NCBI GenBank assembly: GCA_902561015.1 | Contig: CACENB010000004.1 | Coordinates: 1 to 62,349, forward strand | From: an uncultured Pelagibacteraceae bacterium | GTDB lineage: Bacteria > Pseudomonadota > Alphaproteobacteria > Pelagibacterales > Pelagibacteraceae | Direction of reading: 5' to 3' | Length of the DNA stretch: 62,349 nt | Shown here: positions 1-7,367 of the stretch, one piece after another | How positions within the stretch are numbered: the stretch's first letter is position 1 | Layout: every line of letters begins with the position of its first letter | Notes under the pieces: model-generated | Told to the model about the DNA's origin: nothing | Seen by the model: the letters and a program-made list of their open reading frames with translations, nothing else | Databases searched by the model: none | Made by a program: the position numbers and the translations under genes

Positions 1-358
1 TAATTCAAATAAATCTATTTTATTCGTTAAAAAAACGATAAATTATATAAATAAAGCAATAAAATACTTTAATAAAAGAATTGATAATCCTAAATATTTA
101 ATTTGGAGTAATAATTTTAATAATCTTGATAAATATTTTGATACTAAAAAATTTACCTTCGTAATTAATGATAAAGATAAAATTTTGACTGATTTTTTTC
201 TACTTACTCAATGCAAGTATTTTATTGTTGGTCCATCAACTTTTCACTGGTGGGGAGCCTGGTTATCAAACTTTGAGGACAAGGTGTGTGTTAGGCCTAA
301 AAATTTAAACCCTTCTAATAATAGGGATTTTTGGCCAGAAAAATGGATAATTATTTAA
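1..358 (+). CDS. Glycosyltransferase family 11 (fucosyltransferase-like), 3' end only
   Basis: The reading frame is open from the left window edge (codons begin at base 2) and stops at 356-358, so only the C-terminal 118 residues are seen. They contain the family-11 (alpha-1,2-fucosyltransferase) tail pattern: a Leu/Cys-rich stretch LLTQCKYFIVG, then STFHWWGAWLS, then a proline-containing end WPEKWIII. In the family the Ser-Thr-Phe-x-Trp-Trp-x-Ala-Trp-Leu block belongs to the nucleotide-sugar binding half. The likely role is adding a deoxyhexose or similar sugar to a surface glycan. The 3' end overlaps the convergent recombinase gene by 4 bases. Donor and acceptor cannot be told from this fragment. 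Confidence 0.75.
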   Translation, partial: NSNKSILFVKKTINYINKAIKYFNKRIDNPKYLIWSNNFNNLDKYFDTKKFTFVINDKDKILTDFFLLTQCKYFIVGPSTFHWWGAWLSNFEDKVCVRPKNLNPSNNRDFWPEKWIII

Positions 359-1308
359 ATTTTTATTTTACTTAATGCATTATTTTTAAATATATTAGTT
401 TCTTTAATATATCTTCTAACCATTTGAGTTGTTTTATGACCTGTCATAGCCATTATACTTCTTTCGTTGGCCCCTGACTCTGCTGCAACAGTTGCAAAAC
501 CTGATCGCAAGCTATGACCAGCAAAATCTTTATTTTCTATACCTGCTAACTTTAGATATTCTTTCATTAATAAAACTACAGATTGGTCCGTTAATCTCTT
601 TTCTGTTAAGGATAAACCTTTAGAGAATCTTCTAAAGATAGGTCCAGATTTAATTTTAGAAATTTCCAACCATTTTTTAAGATTAATCACTGGGCAATAA
701 TTATCTTTAGTAAAGTAGGGTAGTCCTTTAATCATCCCTTCACCGAATTGATCTGTTTTTGATCTTCTAATAGTAATTTTGAGACCTTCAGGCACAAATT
801 CTAAATCATCATAGTCGATTGAAATAAGTTCAGTTCGTCTGAAACCACCTCCAAAGCCTACTAGGATAATTGTTTTATCTCTTAACTTCTTGATATCGTC
901 TATGTTTTTCTCATCTATTGCATTAATTATTGATTTTAAATGATTGATTAATATGGGTTTTTTAGCTTTTTGAATACTTCCTTTTATCCTTTTTATCCCC
1001 ATTAAATTCTCAACAATAATTGGGTGTTTTGTGTCTAAATAATACCCTTTAAGTTTATGCACCATGCTTATGGACACTAATCTTCTTCTTAAAGTGCTGA
1101 TTTTTGAATTTTTAGAAAGATTGGTTAGGTATAAAGACACTATTTTTGGCTCTGATGGTAGTGAACTTAAACCATGTTTCGCACAAAAAGCTCCAAAGTC
1201 TTTAAAGTCTGATTTATATGCTCTTAAAGTGTTTTTTGCCTTAGAGCTTTTGAGATTATTTAAAGTTGCCTCATGAAGCGATTTTAGGTCTGTGGTCAGT
1301 TCATTCAT
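355..1308 (-). CDS. Tyrosine recombinase / phage-type integrase
   Basis: A 317-residue protein with the two-domain layout of XerC/D-like integrases. An N-terminal SAM-like core-binding domain (about 10-95, with the TLRAYKSDF signature) is followed by a catalytic domain. The catalytic set is complete by eye: Arg157 in FRRTEL, Lys184 in SKTD, His265 and Arg268 in HSLRSG, His291 in GHKTT, and the nucleophile Tyr300 in RRYI. It should cut and rejoin DNA through a 3'-phosphotyrosine. It is not an obvious XerC or XerD by context: it sits between a surface glycosyltransferase and a structured RNA, at what looks like the edge of an accessory region. An inverted repeat lies just upstream of its start (1320-1338). 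No partner excisionase is visible. Confidence 0.92.
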   Translation of the reverse strand: MNELTTDLKSLHEATLNNLKSSKAKNTLRAYKSDFKDFGAFCAKHGLSSLPSEPKIVSLYLTNLSKNSKISTLRRRLVSISMVHKLKGYYLDTKHPIIVENLMGIKRIKGSIQKAKKPILINHLKSIINAIDEKNIDDIKKLRDKTIILVGFGGGFRRTELISIDYDDLEFVPEGLKITIRRSKTDQFGEGMIKGLPYFTKDNYCPVINLKKWLEISKIKSGPIFRRFSKGLSLTEKRLTDQSVVLLMKEYLKLAGIENKDFAGHSLRSGFATVAAESGANERSIMAMTGHKTTQMVRRYIKETNIFKNNALSKIKI

Positions 1309-1319
1309 ATAATTACTAT

Positions 1320-1338
1320 TGATAACAATTAATTATCA
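1320..1338. promoter_or_regulatory. Inverted repeat upstream of the recombinase gene
   Basis: The 19-base element TGATAACAATTAATTATCA has 6-base arms (TGATAA/TTATCA) around a 7-base centre, 11 bases before the recombinase start codon. Its left 11 bases, TGATAACAATT, recur as a direct repeat at 1620-1630. It may be an operator or a recombinase arm site; this is inference from position and symmetry only. Confidence 0.3.
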
Positions 1339-1353
1339 TTAGTAATATATCAA

Positions 1354-1563
1354 GTGATTTTTAATGTCAATAGTTTAAATTACAAATATATGGGATCAAT
1401 TGATGGAGAAATTCCTGCGGTATGGTTTTTAATAAGTTCAATTGGATTTATTATTTTAAGTATTATTCAGTATAAAAATACTGGTAAAAGTATAAATACA
1501 ATATTTCTATCAAGTATGGCGATTATATTCTTTGCAAGTTACCTTATATTGCTTACAAAATAG
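1354..1563 (+). CDS. Small two-pass membrane protein of unknown function
   Basis: A 69-residue frame from a GTG at 1354; an ATG at 1390 would give 57 residues and is at least as likely, because neither start has a clear ribosome-binding site. The product has two hydrophobic stretches (about residues 24-40 and 49-67 of the longer form) joined by a short polar loop containing YKNTGKS. That suggests an integral membrane hairpin. I do not recognise the family. It lies between the divergent recombinase and the structured RNA, flanked by the two TGATAACAATT repeats, so it may travel with the accessory element. Confidence 0.45.
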   Translation: MIFNVNSLNYKYMGSIDGEIPAVWFLISSIGFIILSIIQYKNTGKSINTIFLSSMAIIFFASYLILLTK

Positions 1564-1619
1564 AAGTTATCCCCGAAATTCACAGAAAAATCATTTAATT
1601 ATAAAAAACAACTAATTAG

Positions 1620-1630
1620 TGATAACAATT
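1620..1630 (+). repeat. Second copy of TGATAACAATT
   Basis: An exact 11-base direct repeat of the left part of the element at 1320-1338, 300 bases away and in the same orientation. The pair brackets the small membrane protein gene. It could be paired recombinase binding sites or chance in AT-rich DNA. Confidence 0.3.
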
Positions 1631-1639
1631 TAAATTTCA

Positions 1640-1847
1640 GTCTGATAAGGTAAATTTAACTTAAGAGGCAACTCTTAACTGGCCAGCCAGAGAAAGGCCG
1701 AGAGGTTTAAGTCTGGAGGGCAGAAAACCCTGTAAAGCAGCGCTAAACATACAGGGTGGTCGGTTCGGCGGTAGCGCATAAAACGACGAACCATAAAATT
1801 CTGATCTTTGCACCCTAAAAAGTGTAAAGAATCAGGGTTTTTTTTTT
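1640..1847 (+). ncRNA. Unidentified structured RNA with a pseudoknot and terminator
   Basis: This stretch is visibly richer in G and C than its surroundings and folds by eye. A 7-bp stem 1661-1667/1672-1678 is capped by a GCAA tetraloop. GGCC at 1681-1684 can pair with 1696-1699, or CCAGA 1687-1691 with TCTGG 1712-1716. A perfect 7-bp stem ACCCTGT/ACAGGGT (1727-1733/1751-1757) has a loop whose GCGCTA (1740-1745) complements TAGCGC at 1772-1777, making a pseudoknot. GGTTCG/CGAACC (1762-1767/1787-1792) forms a further stem. An intrinsic terminator follows. A weak promoter candidate lies upstream (TTCACA 1579-1584, TATAAA 1600-1605), so the 5' end is uncertain. Conserved motifs of tmRNA, RNase P RNA, SRP RNA, TPP, cobalamin and SAM riboswitches were looked for and not seen. 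It may be a free RNA or a leader of the next gene. Confidence 0.6.
1801..1847 (+). terminator. Rho-independent terminator of the structured RNA
   Basis: CTGAT-CTTTGCAC (1801-1813) pairs with GTGTAAAG-A-ATCAG (1822-1835), a 13-bp stem with one bulged A and one G-U pair, followed by GG and ten consecutive T (1838-1847). The T run touches the ATG of the next gene. It is one of the few convincing intrinsic terminators in this window. Confidence 0.85.
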
Positions 1848-2126
1848 ATGAGATCCCTACTTGGAACAAAATTTCAATTAAGAGTTTGGAAATATTTAAT
1901 TACTATTCCTAAAGGCAGCGTGAAAACATATAAACAAGTAGCTATTGCCATTAAAAACCCTAAAGCAGCCCGTGCAGTCGCAAATGCTTGTGCTAAAAAC
2001 CCATATGCTCCAAAAATACCCTGTCATAGAGTGATTAGATCTGATGGAGCTCTTGGAGGTTATTCTGGAAGAGGTGGAATCAGGCAAAAGCTTAAATTAC
2101 TTAGATCTGAAAAAGTATCTATTTAG
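1848..2126 (+). CDS. ogt: Single-domain methylated-DNA--protein-cysteine methyltransferase
   Basis: A 92-residue protein that is only the C-terminal DNA-binding/active-site domain of the O6-alkylguanine-DNA alkyltransferase family. The PCHRV motif is intact, with acceptor Cys59, so it is not the Trp-containing alkyltransferase-like (ATL) form. The helix with Arg42 (ARAVANACAKNP) matches the family's arginine finger, and GALGGYSGR resembles the substrate-binding loop. The usual N-terminal domain (about 70-80 residues) is absent. It should remove O6-alkyl groups from guanine in one suicidal transfer. The ATG directly follows the T run of the terminator at 1801-1847, leaving no room for a Shine-Dalgarno site. 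Expression therefore needs read-through, a promoter inside the RNA, or a leaderless start. Confidence 0.85.
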   Translation: MRSLLGTKFQLRVWKYLITIPKGSVKTYKQVAIAIKNPKAARAVANACAKNPYAPKIPCHRVIRSDGALGGYSGRGGIRQKLKLLRSEKVSI

Positions 2127-2593
2127 CACTATCTTAACCCTTTTTTAAGTTAAAAAAGTAAGTAAATTCAACCTTTTTTTACCTTTTTAAGTGATTTCCC
2201 TTTAAATAACATAATTCACCCTTTAGTTGTACCATATATTAGCCTATACCTAAAATAGACCCCTCTACGGGCGTTTAAATGCTATATTCAATTAGTGCAT
2301 CGCTCTACTATTCAACCATATCAATGCTTTTAAACTGCCCTATTTTTAGGACATTTTCATTACTACAATCGGAAAAAGGGCCCTATTTTAAAAGGCTATT
2401 TGGTATTTTTCATAATTTGCTGTAAATCTCCACTCTTGCTCAACATATCAAGCAAATTTTAACATTAAATAACCCAAAGTTTACCAAAAATTATATTATT
2501 TATATTATTCATAAAATTAAATAAAAACAATAGTTTAAAATTAATACTTAATGTAATACTTTAAATGATAGTAAATAAATAATACCTATTATT
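2127..2593. other. Longest gene-free stretch of the window
   Basis: These 467 bases lie between the 3' ends of the alkyltransferase gene (plus) and the EamA transporter gene (minus). No convincing coding frame is seen on either strand. The start holds a T/A palindrome (CTTTTTTAA-G-TTAAAAAAG), which might serve as a weak terminator. The middle (2241-2397) folds and is described separately. The last 130 bases are almost pure A/T without recognisable elements. In a chromosome with spacers otherwise of 0-90 bases, this length is itself notable. Confidence 0.6.
2241..2397. ncRNA. Candidate structured RNA with two alternative folds
   Basis: GGGC-GTTTAAA (2269-2279) pairs with TTTAAAC-T-GCCC (2329-2340). 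CCTAAAATAG (2249-2258) can pair either with CTATTTTTAGG (2340-2350), just outside that hairpin, or with CTATTTTA (2383-2390). The second choice is reinforced by AGCCT/AGGCT (2241-2245/2393-2397). The two choices are mutually exclusive. The strand is unknown: on the minus strand the segment would lie in the 3' tail of the EamA transporter transcript. No known RNA family was recognised. Confidence 0.35.
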
Positions 2594-3439
2594 TTACTTT
2601 TTTGGTAAGTTCTCTCTTCTTGAGATATATATACCACTTAATACAATAATAAATAAACCTAAGAAAGTCCAATTATCTGGGAAATCACTAAAGAAATAAT
2701 AACCTATAATTATGTTTGTAATAATTTCAAAGTAACTAAATGGAGCTAATTTAGAGGCATCAGCATATTTAAGAGACAATATTAGAAAAAAATGGCCTAA
2801 ACATGCAAAAATACCTATTGCAGCCATGATAGACCACTGATTAAAATTAGGTTTAACCCAAACAAATGGCATCACAAAAGATATGATTATGGCCCCTACT
2901 ACACCAGTTAATAATAAAGTTAATAAAGGGTTGTCTGACGTGCTCAATTTACGAGTAATAATTAAATAAAACCCATACATTACACCTGTTCCAAGCGCAG
3001 CAATACTTGCTAAATTTATTTCAACAAAACCAGGCCTTATAACTACTAATGAACCAATAAATCCTATAATAACTGCAGACCATCTCCTAAATCCAACTCT
3101 CTCACCTAAAAAAATTGGAGAAAAAGCAGTTACAATTAAAGGAGCAACAAAAGCCAAAGTTAGTGCTTTAGCTAAAGAAATGATCGAAATTGCATAAAAG
3201 AAACAAATATTAGCTGTTAAAAGAATTATCCCTCTCGTAATTTGTAATTTTGGTTTATCAGTCCACACAAGTTTTTTTCTAAAAAATAGGAACATAATTG
3301 GAAAAGTAAATGCAACGGTAAAAAAATATCTTGCCCAAGTTATTTGTAAGACTGGAAGATCAGAACTTAGATATTTTGCAAATCCGTCCATAATTGGAAG
3401 CATTACCCAGGCCAATAGATTAAAAGTTATAGCCTTCAT
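2594..3439 (-). CDS. EamA/DMT-family permease
   Basis: A 281-residue, almost entirely hydrophobic protein with about ten membrane spans in two EamA repeats (about 1-135 and 145-275). The first repeat ends near LGERVGFRRWSAVIIGFIGSLVVIRPG, the family's typical E-R...G-x-x-G-V-x-x-I-x-x-P end. The second starts with a MYGFYLIITRKLS-type helix. Members of this drug/metabolite transporter group export amino acids, nucleosides or other metabolites, but the substrate cannot be read from sequence. It is the last gene of the minus-strand run from rplM and lies 18 bases after the AEC carrier gene, so it is probably co-transcribed with hom. Confidence 0.85.
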   Translation of the reverse strand: MKAITFNLLAWVMLPIMDGFAKYLSSDLPVLQITWARYFFTVAFTFPIMFLFFRKKLVWTDKPKLQITRGIILLTANICFFYAISIISLAKALTLAFVAPLIVTAFSPIFLGERVGFRRWSAVIIGFIGSLVVIRPGFVEINLASIAALGTGVMYGFYLIITRKLSTSDNPLLTLLLTGVVGAIIISFVMPFVWVKPNFNQWSIMAAIGIFACLGHFFLILSLKYADASKLAPFSYFEIITNIIIGYYFFSDFPDNWTFLGLFIIVLSGIYISRRENLPKK

Positions 3440-3457
3440 CTATTAATAGGATATATA

Positions 3458-4360
3458 TTAATTAAAGTATTTTAAAGCAAAGAATACTACTATTGGCACG
3501 GTTATAAATGACATCAATGTCGAAACAACAATAGTACTAGCAACACTATCAACAATCTTTTTAGGAGAATATATAGAGGCAACAAGGTAATTGAGAACTG
3601 CACTTGGCATAGAACATTGAATTAATAAAACACCTGCTGCAAATCCCTCTAGATTAAAATATAAAATCAAAAAGTATCCAATTATGGGACCAATGATTAC
3701 TCGTCCTATAGAAGAAAATATTGCTTTATTGAGTGAGAAGACCTTTAGTCTTGTTAGAGCAATTCCTAAAGACATTAAAATTAGAAATATTGTAGCATAC
3801 ATTAATAGAAAAGTGGTATTTTCAACAAATCCTGGAAGTTCTAAGTCGTAATAAAGCAAAAAAACCGAAATTATTATTGCGTAAAACGGAGGGCTTTTAA
3901 GTATAACGTCCAAACTAAATTTTCTATCAGCAAGAAATACACCTAGAGTAAAATGGCACAAAATAATTAAAGCAGATATTGCCGCTGAAACTCCAAGTCC
4001 TTGTGAACCATAAGCAAACAGACATATAGGCAAGCCCATATTTCCAGTATTTGGCATTGTTAGTGGAGGTAATTCTCTTATAATATCTTTAGTGTTTAGA
4101 AGAAATAGTATTATAACTCCAGTAATCATAAAACCAACAATAGCTAACGCGTAATACCAAAAATAATTTAAAAAAATATTGAAAGAGATATTAACTGGAT
4201 TTAATGCATAAATAATCATTGCTGGGGTTCCAACATTAGCAGCAAAATTAGTAATAAAAGTTGTATCTATTTTAGGATTTTTTTTACCTAAGTAATATCC
4301 AATACCAACTACAAAAAATACTGGGAATAAAACCTCAAAAAGTTTTATATAAATATCCAT
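3458..4360 (-). CDS. AEC-family transporter (auxin efflux carrier/malonate permease type)
   Basis: A 300-residue integral membrane protein with about ten helices, carrying PF03547-like features: an N-terminal LFPVFFVVGIGYYLGKK and, near the middle, PPLTMPNTGNMGLPICLFAYG with the conserved N-x-G-N-x-G-x-P signature. Bacterial members move organic acids or amino acids by a secondary mechanism. The ATG overlaps the stop of hom by one base (TAATG), a strong sign of translational coupling. That suggests, without proving, a substrate related to homoserine/threonine metabolism or overflow. Confidence 0.85.
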   Translation of the reverse strand: MDIYIKLFEVLFPVFFVVGIGYYLGKKNPKIDTTFITNFAANVGTPAMIIYALNPVNISFNIFLNYFWYYALAIVGFMITGVIILFLLNTKDIIRELPPLTMPNTGNMGLPICLFAYGSQGLGVSAAISALIILCHFTLGVFLADRKFSLDVILKSPPFYAIIISVFLLYYDLELPGFVENTTFLLMYATIFLILMSLGIALTRLKVFSLNKAIFSSIGRVIIGPIIGYFLILYFNLEGFAAGVLLIQCSMPSAVLNYLVASIYSPKKIVDSVASTIVVSTLMSFITVPIVVFFALKYFN

Positions 4361-5652
4361 TAATTATATAATCGAATTAATGTTGGAGATCTAAGAATAT
4401 TCTTGTTTTTTCTAAATATAGATAAGCAATTACTAGCATTCTTCTCAGAAGTTTTATGGGTAATGATGACTATTGTCGCCTTCTTGTTTTTTTTATCTGG
4501 TGTCTGGATTATTCTTTTTACAGAAATTTTATATTTAGCTAATCTATTTGTTATAAGAGAAAGAACCCCTTGTTTGTCATTTACCTCAAATCTAAGATAC
4601 AAAGAATTATTATAATTATCATTATTAAATGATTTAAGAGATTTTCTTTTTTTTGAGGATAAACCAAATGGATACTTAATATTTCCTCTCAAAATTGACA
4701 ATAAATCAGACAATAGAGAAGATGAGGTTGGACCCGGGCCAGCACCCTCGCCTTGTAGGACACTCTTACCTATTGGTTTACCCTCTATAATAACAGCATT
4801 CATAACCCCATTAACATTTCCAATATAAGTATTTTTACTAACTAAGCATGGATGCACAGTTTCAAATAATCTATGATTGATTACTTCAGAAATGCCAAGA
4901 AGTTTAACTCTTAATCCTAATTGACCTGCGATTTTAATGTCTTTTAAATCGATATTTTCAATACCTTGCATTATACATTTATTTTTAGAAATTTTTGTAT
5001 TAAACGAGAGAGCAGATAAAATTCTTACTTTCGCAAACGCATCAAACCCATTCAGATCAAGTTTTGGGTTTCCTGGCTCTGCATAGCCAAGTTGTTGTGC
5101 TTTTTGTAAAACTTTATTAAAGTTTTCGTTACTATTTTCCATTTCGGATAAGATATAGTTGGTTGTTCCATTCAAAATTCCGTAGACTTTATCGATTTTA
5201 TTTGTTGCTAAACCTTCCTTAATCGTTCTTAAGATAGGGATCCCTCCTGCAACAGAGGCTTCAAATTCTAAATTTACATTATTTTTTTCAGCAAGTTTTG
5301 CTAAACGATCCCCATGTTTTGCAATTAAAGCTTTGTTAGGTGTTATGACGTGTATTTTATTTTTAAGAGCAGTTTCGACGATCTTTTTTGAAATACCGTC
5401 AGATTGACCTATGCATTCAAATAGTACATCTACTTTTTTATCTCTAAAAATTTGAAGTGGTTTATTAAAGAATATATTTTTTTGAATTTGAAATCTTCTT
5501 TTTTTGTTTCTATTTTTTGCTGATATGGCAACAATATTAATTTTTTTTCCAGTTTTTCTCTCAATTTCTTTTTTTTTTGATCTCAACTCATTGTAAAGGT
5601 AAATACCTATTTGTCCTAAGCCAATTATTGCAATATTTACTAAATTTTTCAT
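4360..5652 (-). CDS. hom: Homoserine dehydrogenase
   Basis: A 430-residue, single-function homoserine dehydrogenase that reduces aspartate semialdehyde to homoserine for threonine and methionine. The NAD(P)-binding GLGQIG lies at 11-16, the catalytic-domain EASVAGGIP at 131-139 and the family signature GILNGTTNYIL at 158-168. A C-terminal ACT domain from about 347 (YLRFEVNDKQGVLSLIT) is the usual threonine feedback site. Length is normal for the alphaproteobacterial type. It overlaps the small lipoprotein gene upstream by 4 bases and the AEC carrier downstream by 1 base, so translation of the three is probably coupled. Its product feeds the O-acetylhomoserine sulfhydrylase encoded at 7918. 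Confidence 0.95.
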   Translation of the reverse strand: MKNLVNIAIIGLGQIGIYLYNELRSKKKEIERKTGKKINIVAISAKNRNKKRRFQIQKNIFFNKPLQIFRDKKVDVLFECIGQSDGISKKIVETALKNKIHVITPNKALIAKHGDRLAKLAEKNNVNLEFEASVAGGIPILRTIKEGLATNKIDKVYGILNGTTNYILSEMENSNENFNKVLQKAQQLGYAEPGNPKLDLNGFDAFAKVRILSALSFNTKISKNKCIMQGIENIDLKDIKIAGQLGLRVKLLGISEVINHRLFETVHPCLVSKNTYIGNVNGVMNAVIIEGKPIGKSVLQGEGAGPGPTSSSLLSDLLSILRGNIKYPFGLSSKKRKSLKSFNNDNYNNSLYLRFEVNDKQGVLSLITNRLAKYKISVKRIIQTPDKKNKKATIVIITHKTSEKNASNCLSIFRKNKNILRSPTLIRLYN

Positions 5653-5876
5653 CTTGCTATATCAGGATATTTACTTTTTTTAATATAATCATCTATATAA
5701 ATCTTGTATTCATCTAGAGACATTAATGTAATATCTTTTGATTTTTTAATTATTTTAGCCAATTTTTTTTGTTCTTTAACTTTTTTTATGTTGTGTTCAT
5801 TCCAATAAGTAGAATCATTACTAAAAGAACATGATGAAAAGATTATTAAAATTAAAATTAGATTTATTTTTTTCAT
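5649..5876 (-). CDS. Small putative lipoprotein
   Basis: 75 residues: a Lys-Lys start, a hydrophobic core and a lipobox FSSC with Cys16, followed by a short charged, Lys-rich domain ending KYPDIAR. This predicts a lipid-anchored periplasmic peptide of about 60 residues. I do not recognise the family. It sits between argC and hom with 4-base overlaps on both sides, so it is translated as part of that operon. Nothing in the sequence gives a function. Confidence 0.65.
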   Translation of the reverse strand: MKKINLILILIIFSSCSFSNDSTYWNEHNIKKVKEQKKLAKIIKKSKDITLMSLDEYKIYIDDYIKKSKYPDIAR

Positions 5877-6895
5877 ATAAGTCCAGTTTTTAAAGGAAAT
5901 CCAAATTTTAAATTCATGTTTTGTATACCTTGACCAGATCCACCTTTGATAAGATTATCTATTGCTGAAAGAATAATTAACTTATTTTTATTTTTCGTCT
6001 TACATACTGATATAAGACATTTGTTAGTATTTATTACATCATTAGTACTTATTAAAGCATCATTTTTTAGAATTTTGATAAAAATATCGTTCTTATAATA
6101 ATTTGCTAAAACTTTTTTGATTTTATTTTGAGAAACATTTTTGTTGACCTCTACGTAAATTGTACTCAAAATTCCTCTAAACATTGGTGTTAGGTGTGGA
6201 GTGAAATTAAATTCAATTTTTTTGTTTGAATATTCTTTTAAAGTTTGCTCTATTTCTGAATTGTGTCTGTGGAACCCAACTCCATAAGCACTAATTGACT
6301 CATATAAATTTTGATCTTTATATTTTTTATGAACTCCTCTACCTGCACCTGAATATCCTGATTTAGAGTCAATAATAATGTTGTTTAATTGAATCATTTT
6401 TTTCTGAACCAATGGAATTAAAGGTAATAGAATCGAGGTTGGATAACATCCAGGACAAGCAATTATATTAAATTTTTTAACTTCTTTTTTTGAAATTTCT
6501 GGTATTGAATAAATACTTTTTTTAATATTCTTAGTTGATTTGTGTTTCTGTTTATACCACTTAAAATAATCAGAAGCATTTTTTAGTCTAAAATCGGCAG
6601 CTAAATCAATTAACACATTATTTTTTTTTAAATAATTTGAAATTACCTGAGCTTCACCATTGGGAAGTGCTGTAAAAATTATGTCAATTTCATTAAGATA
6701 TTTTTTATTAAATTTTATAATTTTTGGTAATTTTTTATTAATTAAAGATTTATCAAAATATGAAATCTTTTTTCCAACGGAAGAATTTCCACAAAGATAT
6801 TTAATTTTTACATATCTATGTTTGACTAACAATTTAATTAATTGAATACCGATATATCCAGTCGATCCAGAAATTAATACATTAAGCTTAGGCAT
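5873..6895 (-). CDS. argC: N-acetyl-gamma-glutamyl-phosphate reductase
   Basis: 340 residues, the third step of arginine synthesis: NADPH reduction of N-acetylglutamyl phosphate to the semialdehyde. The nucleotide-binding GSTGYIG is at 10-16, the catalytic Cys150 is in CPGCYPTS, and the downstream GVGFHRHNSEIEQ block supplies the conserved His. Length fits the 310-350 residue class. It follows rpsI by 33 bases; rplM-rpsI-argC is a conserved alphaproteobacterial order. The stop overlaps the small lipoprotein gene. Confidence 0.95.
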   Translation of the reverse strand: MPKLNVLISGSTGYIGIQLIKLLVKHRYVKIKYLCGNSSVGKKISYFDKSLINKKLPKIIKFNKKYLNEIDIIFTALPNGEAQVISNYLKKNNVLIDLAADFRLKNASDYFKWYKQKHKSTKNIKKSIYSIPEISKKEVKKFNIIACPGCYPTSILLPLIPLVQKKMIQLNNIIIDSKSGYSGAGRGVHKKYKDQNLYESISAYGVGFHRHNSEIEQTLKEYSNKKIEFNFTPHLTPMFRGILSTIYVEVNKNVSQNKIKKVLANYYKNDIFIKILKNDALISTNDVINTNKCLISVCKTKNKNKLIILSAIDNLIKGGSGQGIQNMNLKFGFPLKTGLI

Positions 6896-6928
6896 TTTTT
6901 ATTATAACAGTTAATTATTAAAAGAAAA

Positions 6929-7366
6929 TTATCTTTTAGAAAACTGGAAACTTCTTCTCGCTTTTTTTCTTCCAGGTTTTTTTCTTTCAACAGCACGAGA
7001 ATCACGAGTGGTTAATTTTTCAGTTCTAAGTGATGTTTTAAAATTTTCATCAAATAAAACTAAAGCTTTAGAAATTCCATGAACCATTGCTCCAGCTTGA
7101 CCCGTTGGTCCCCCACCCTTTACATTACATCTAACGTCAAAATCAGTGGGTTGTTTAATCAATTCAAAGGGTTTTGTTATTTGCATTTTATGATTATCAC
7201 TTGAAAAATATTCGCTATAAAGTTTTCCATTAACATAAATTTTACCAGAACCTTTTTTAAGCCAAACTTTTGCAATTGAAGTTTTTCTTCTACCAGTGGC
7301 ATATTTGCTATCTTTAAAATCTAATTTTAACTTTATTTTTTTTTGATTTTGTTGAGCACTTTCCAT
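6929..7366 (-). CDS. rpsI: 30S ribosomal protein S9
   Basis: 145 residues. The S9 hallmarks are ATGRRKTSIAKVWLKKGSG near residue 23, the GGGPTGQAGAMVHGISKAL block, and the basic C-terminus ending RRSFQFSKR, whose last Lys-Arg reaches the ribosomal P site. The N-terminus has an extra Lys-rich leader of about 20 residues before the core, common in alphaproteobacteria. It follows rplM by one base and is certainly co-transcribed. Confidence 0.97.
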   Translation of the reverse strand: MESAQQNQKKIKLKLDFKDSKYATGRRKTSIAKVWLKKGSGKIYVNGKLYSEYFSSDNHKMQITKPFELIKQPTDFDVRCNVKGGGPTGQAGAMVHGISKALVLFDENFKTSLRTEKLTTRDSRAVERKKPGRKKARRSFQFSKR

Positions 7367-7367
7367 A

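Noticed and set aside
1565..1590. DnaA-box-like TTATCCCCG near 1568
   Set aside because: Only partly matches the TTATNCACA consensus, stands alone, and no dnaA, gidA or AT-rich unwinding array is near.
1640..1850. Structured RNA as tmRNA, RNase P RNA, SRP RNA, or a TPP, cobalamin or SAM riboswitch
   Set aside because: The conserved motifs of those RNAs (such as GAGGAAAGTCCG, GGAAGCAGCC, a tag frame with Ala-Ala end, or CTGAGA...ACCTGAT) are absent; a GCATAAAACGACGAA resemblance to the tmRNA tag start has an immediate stop.
2127..2180. CTTTTTTAA-G-TTAAAAAAG palindrome as a terminator for ogt
   Set aside because: All A/T with a one-base centre, so a stable hairpin is unlikely; it could act weakly but is not listed as a terminator.
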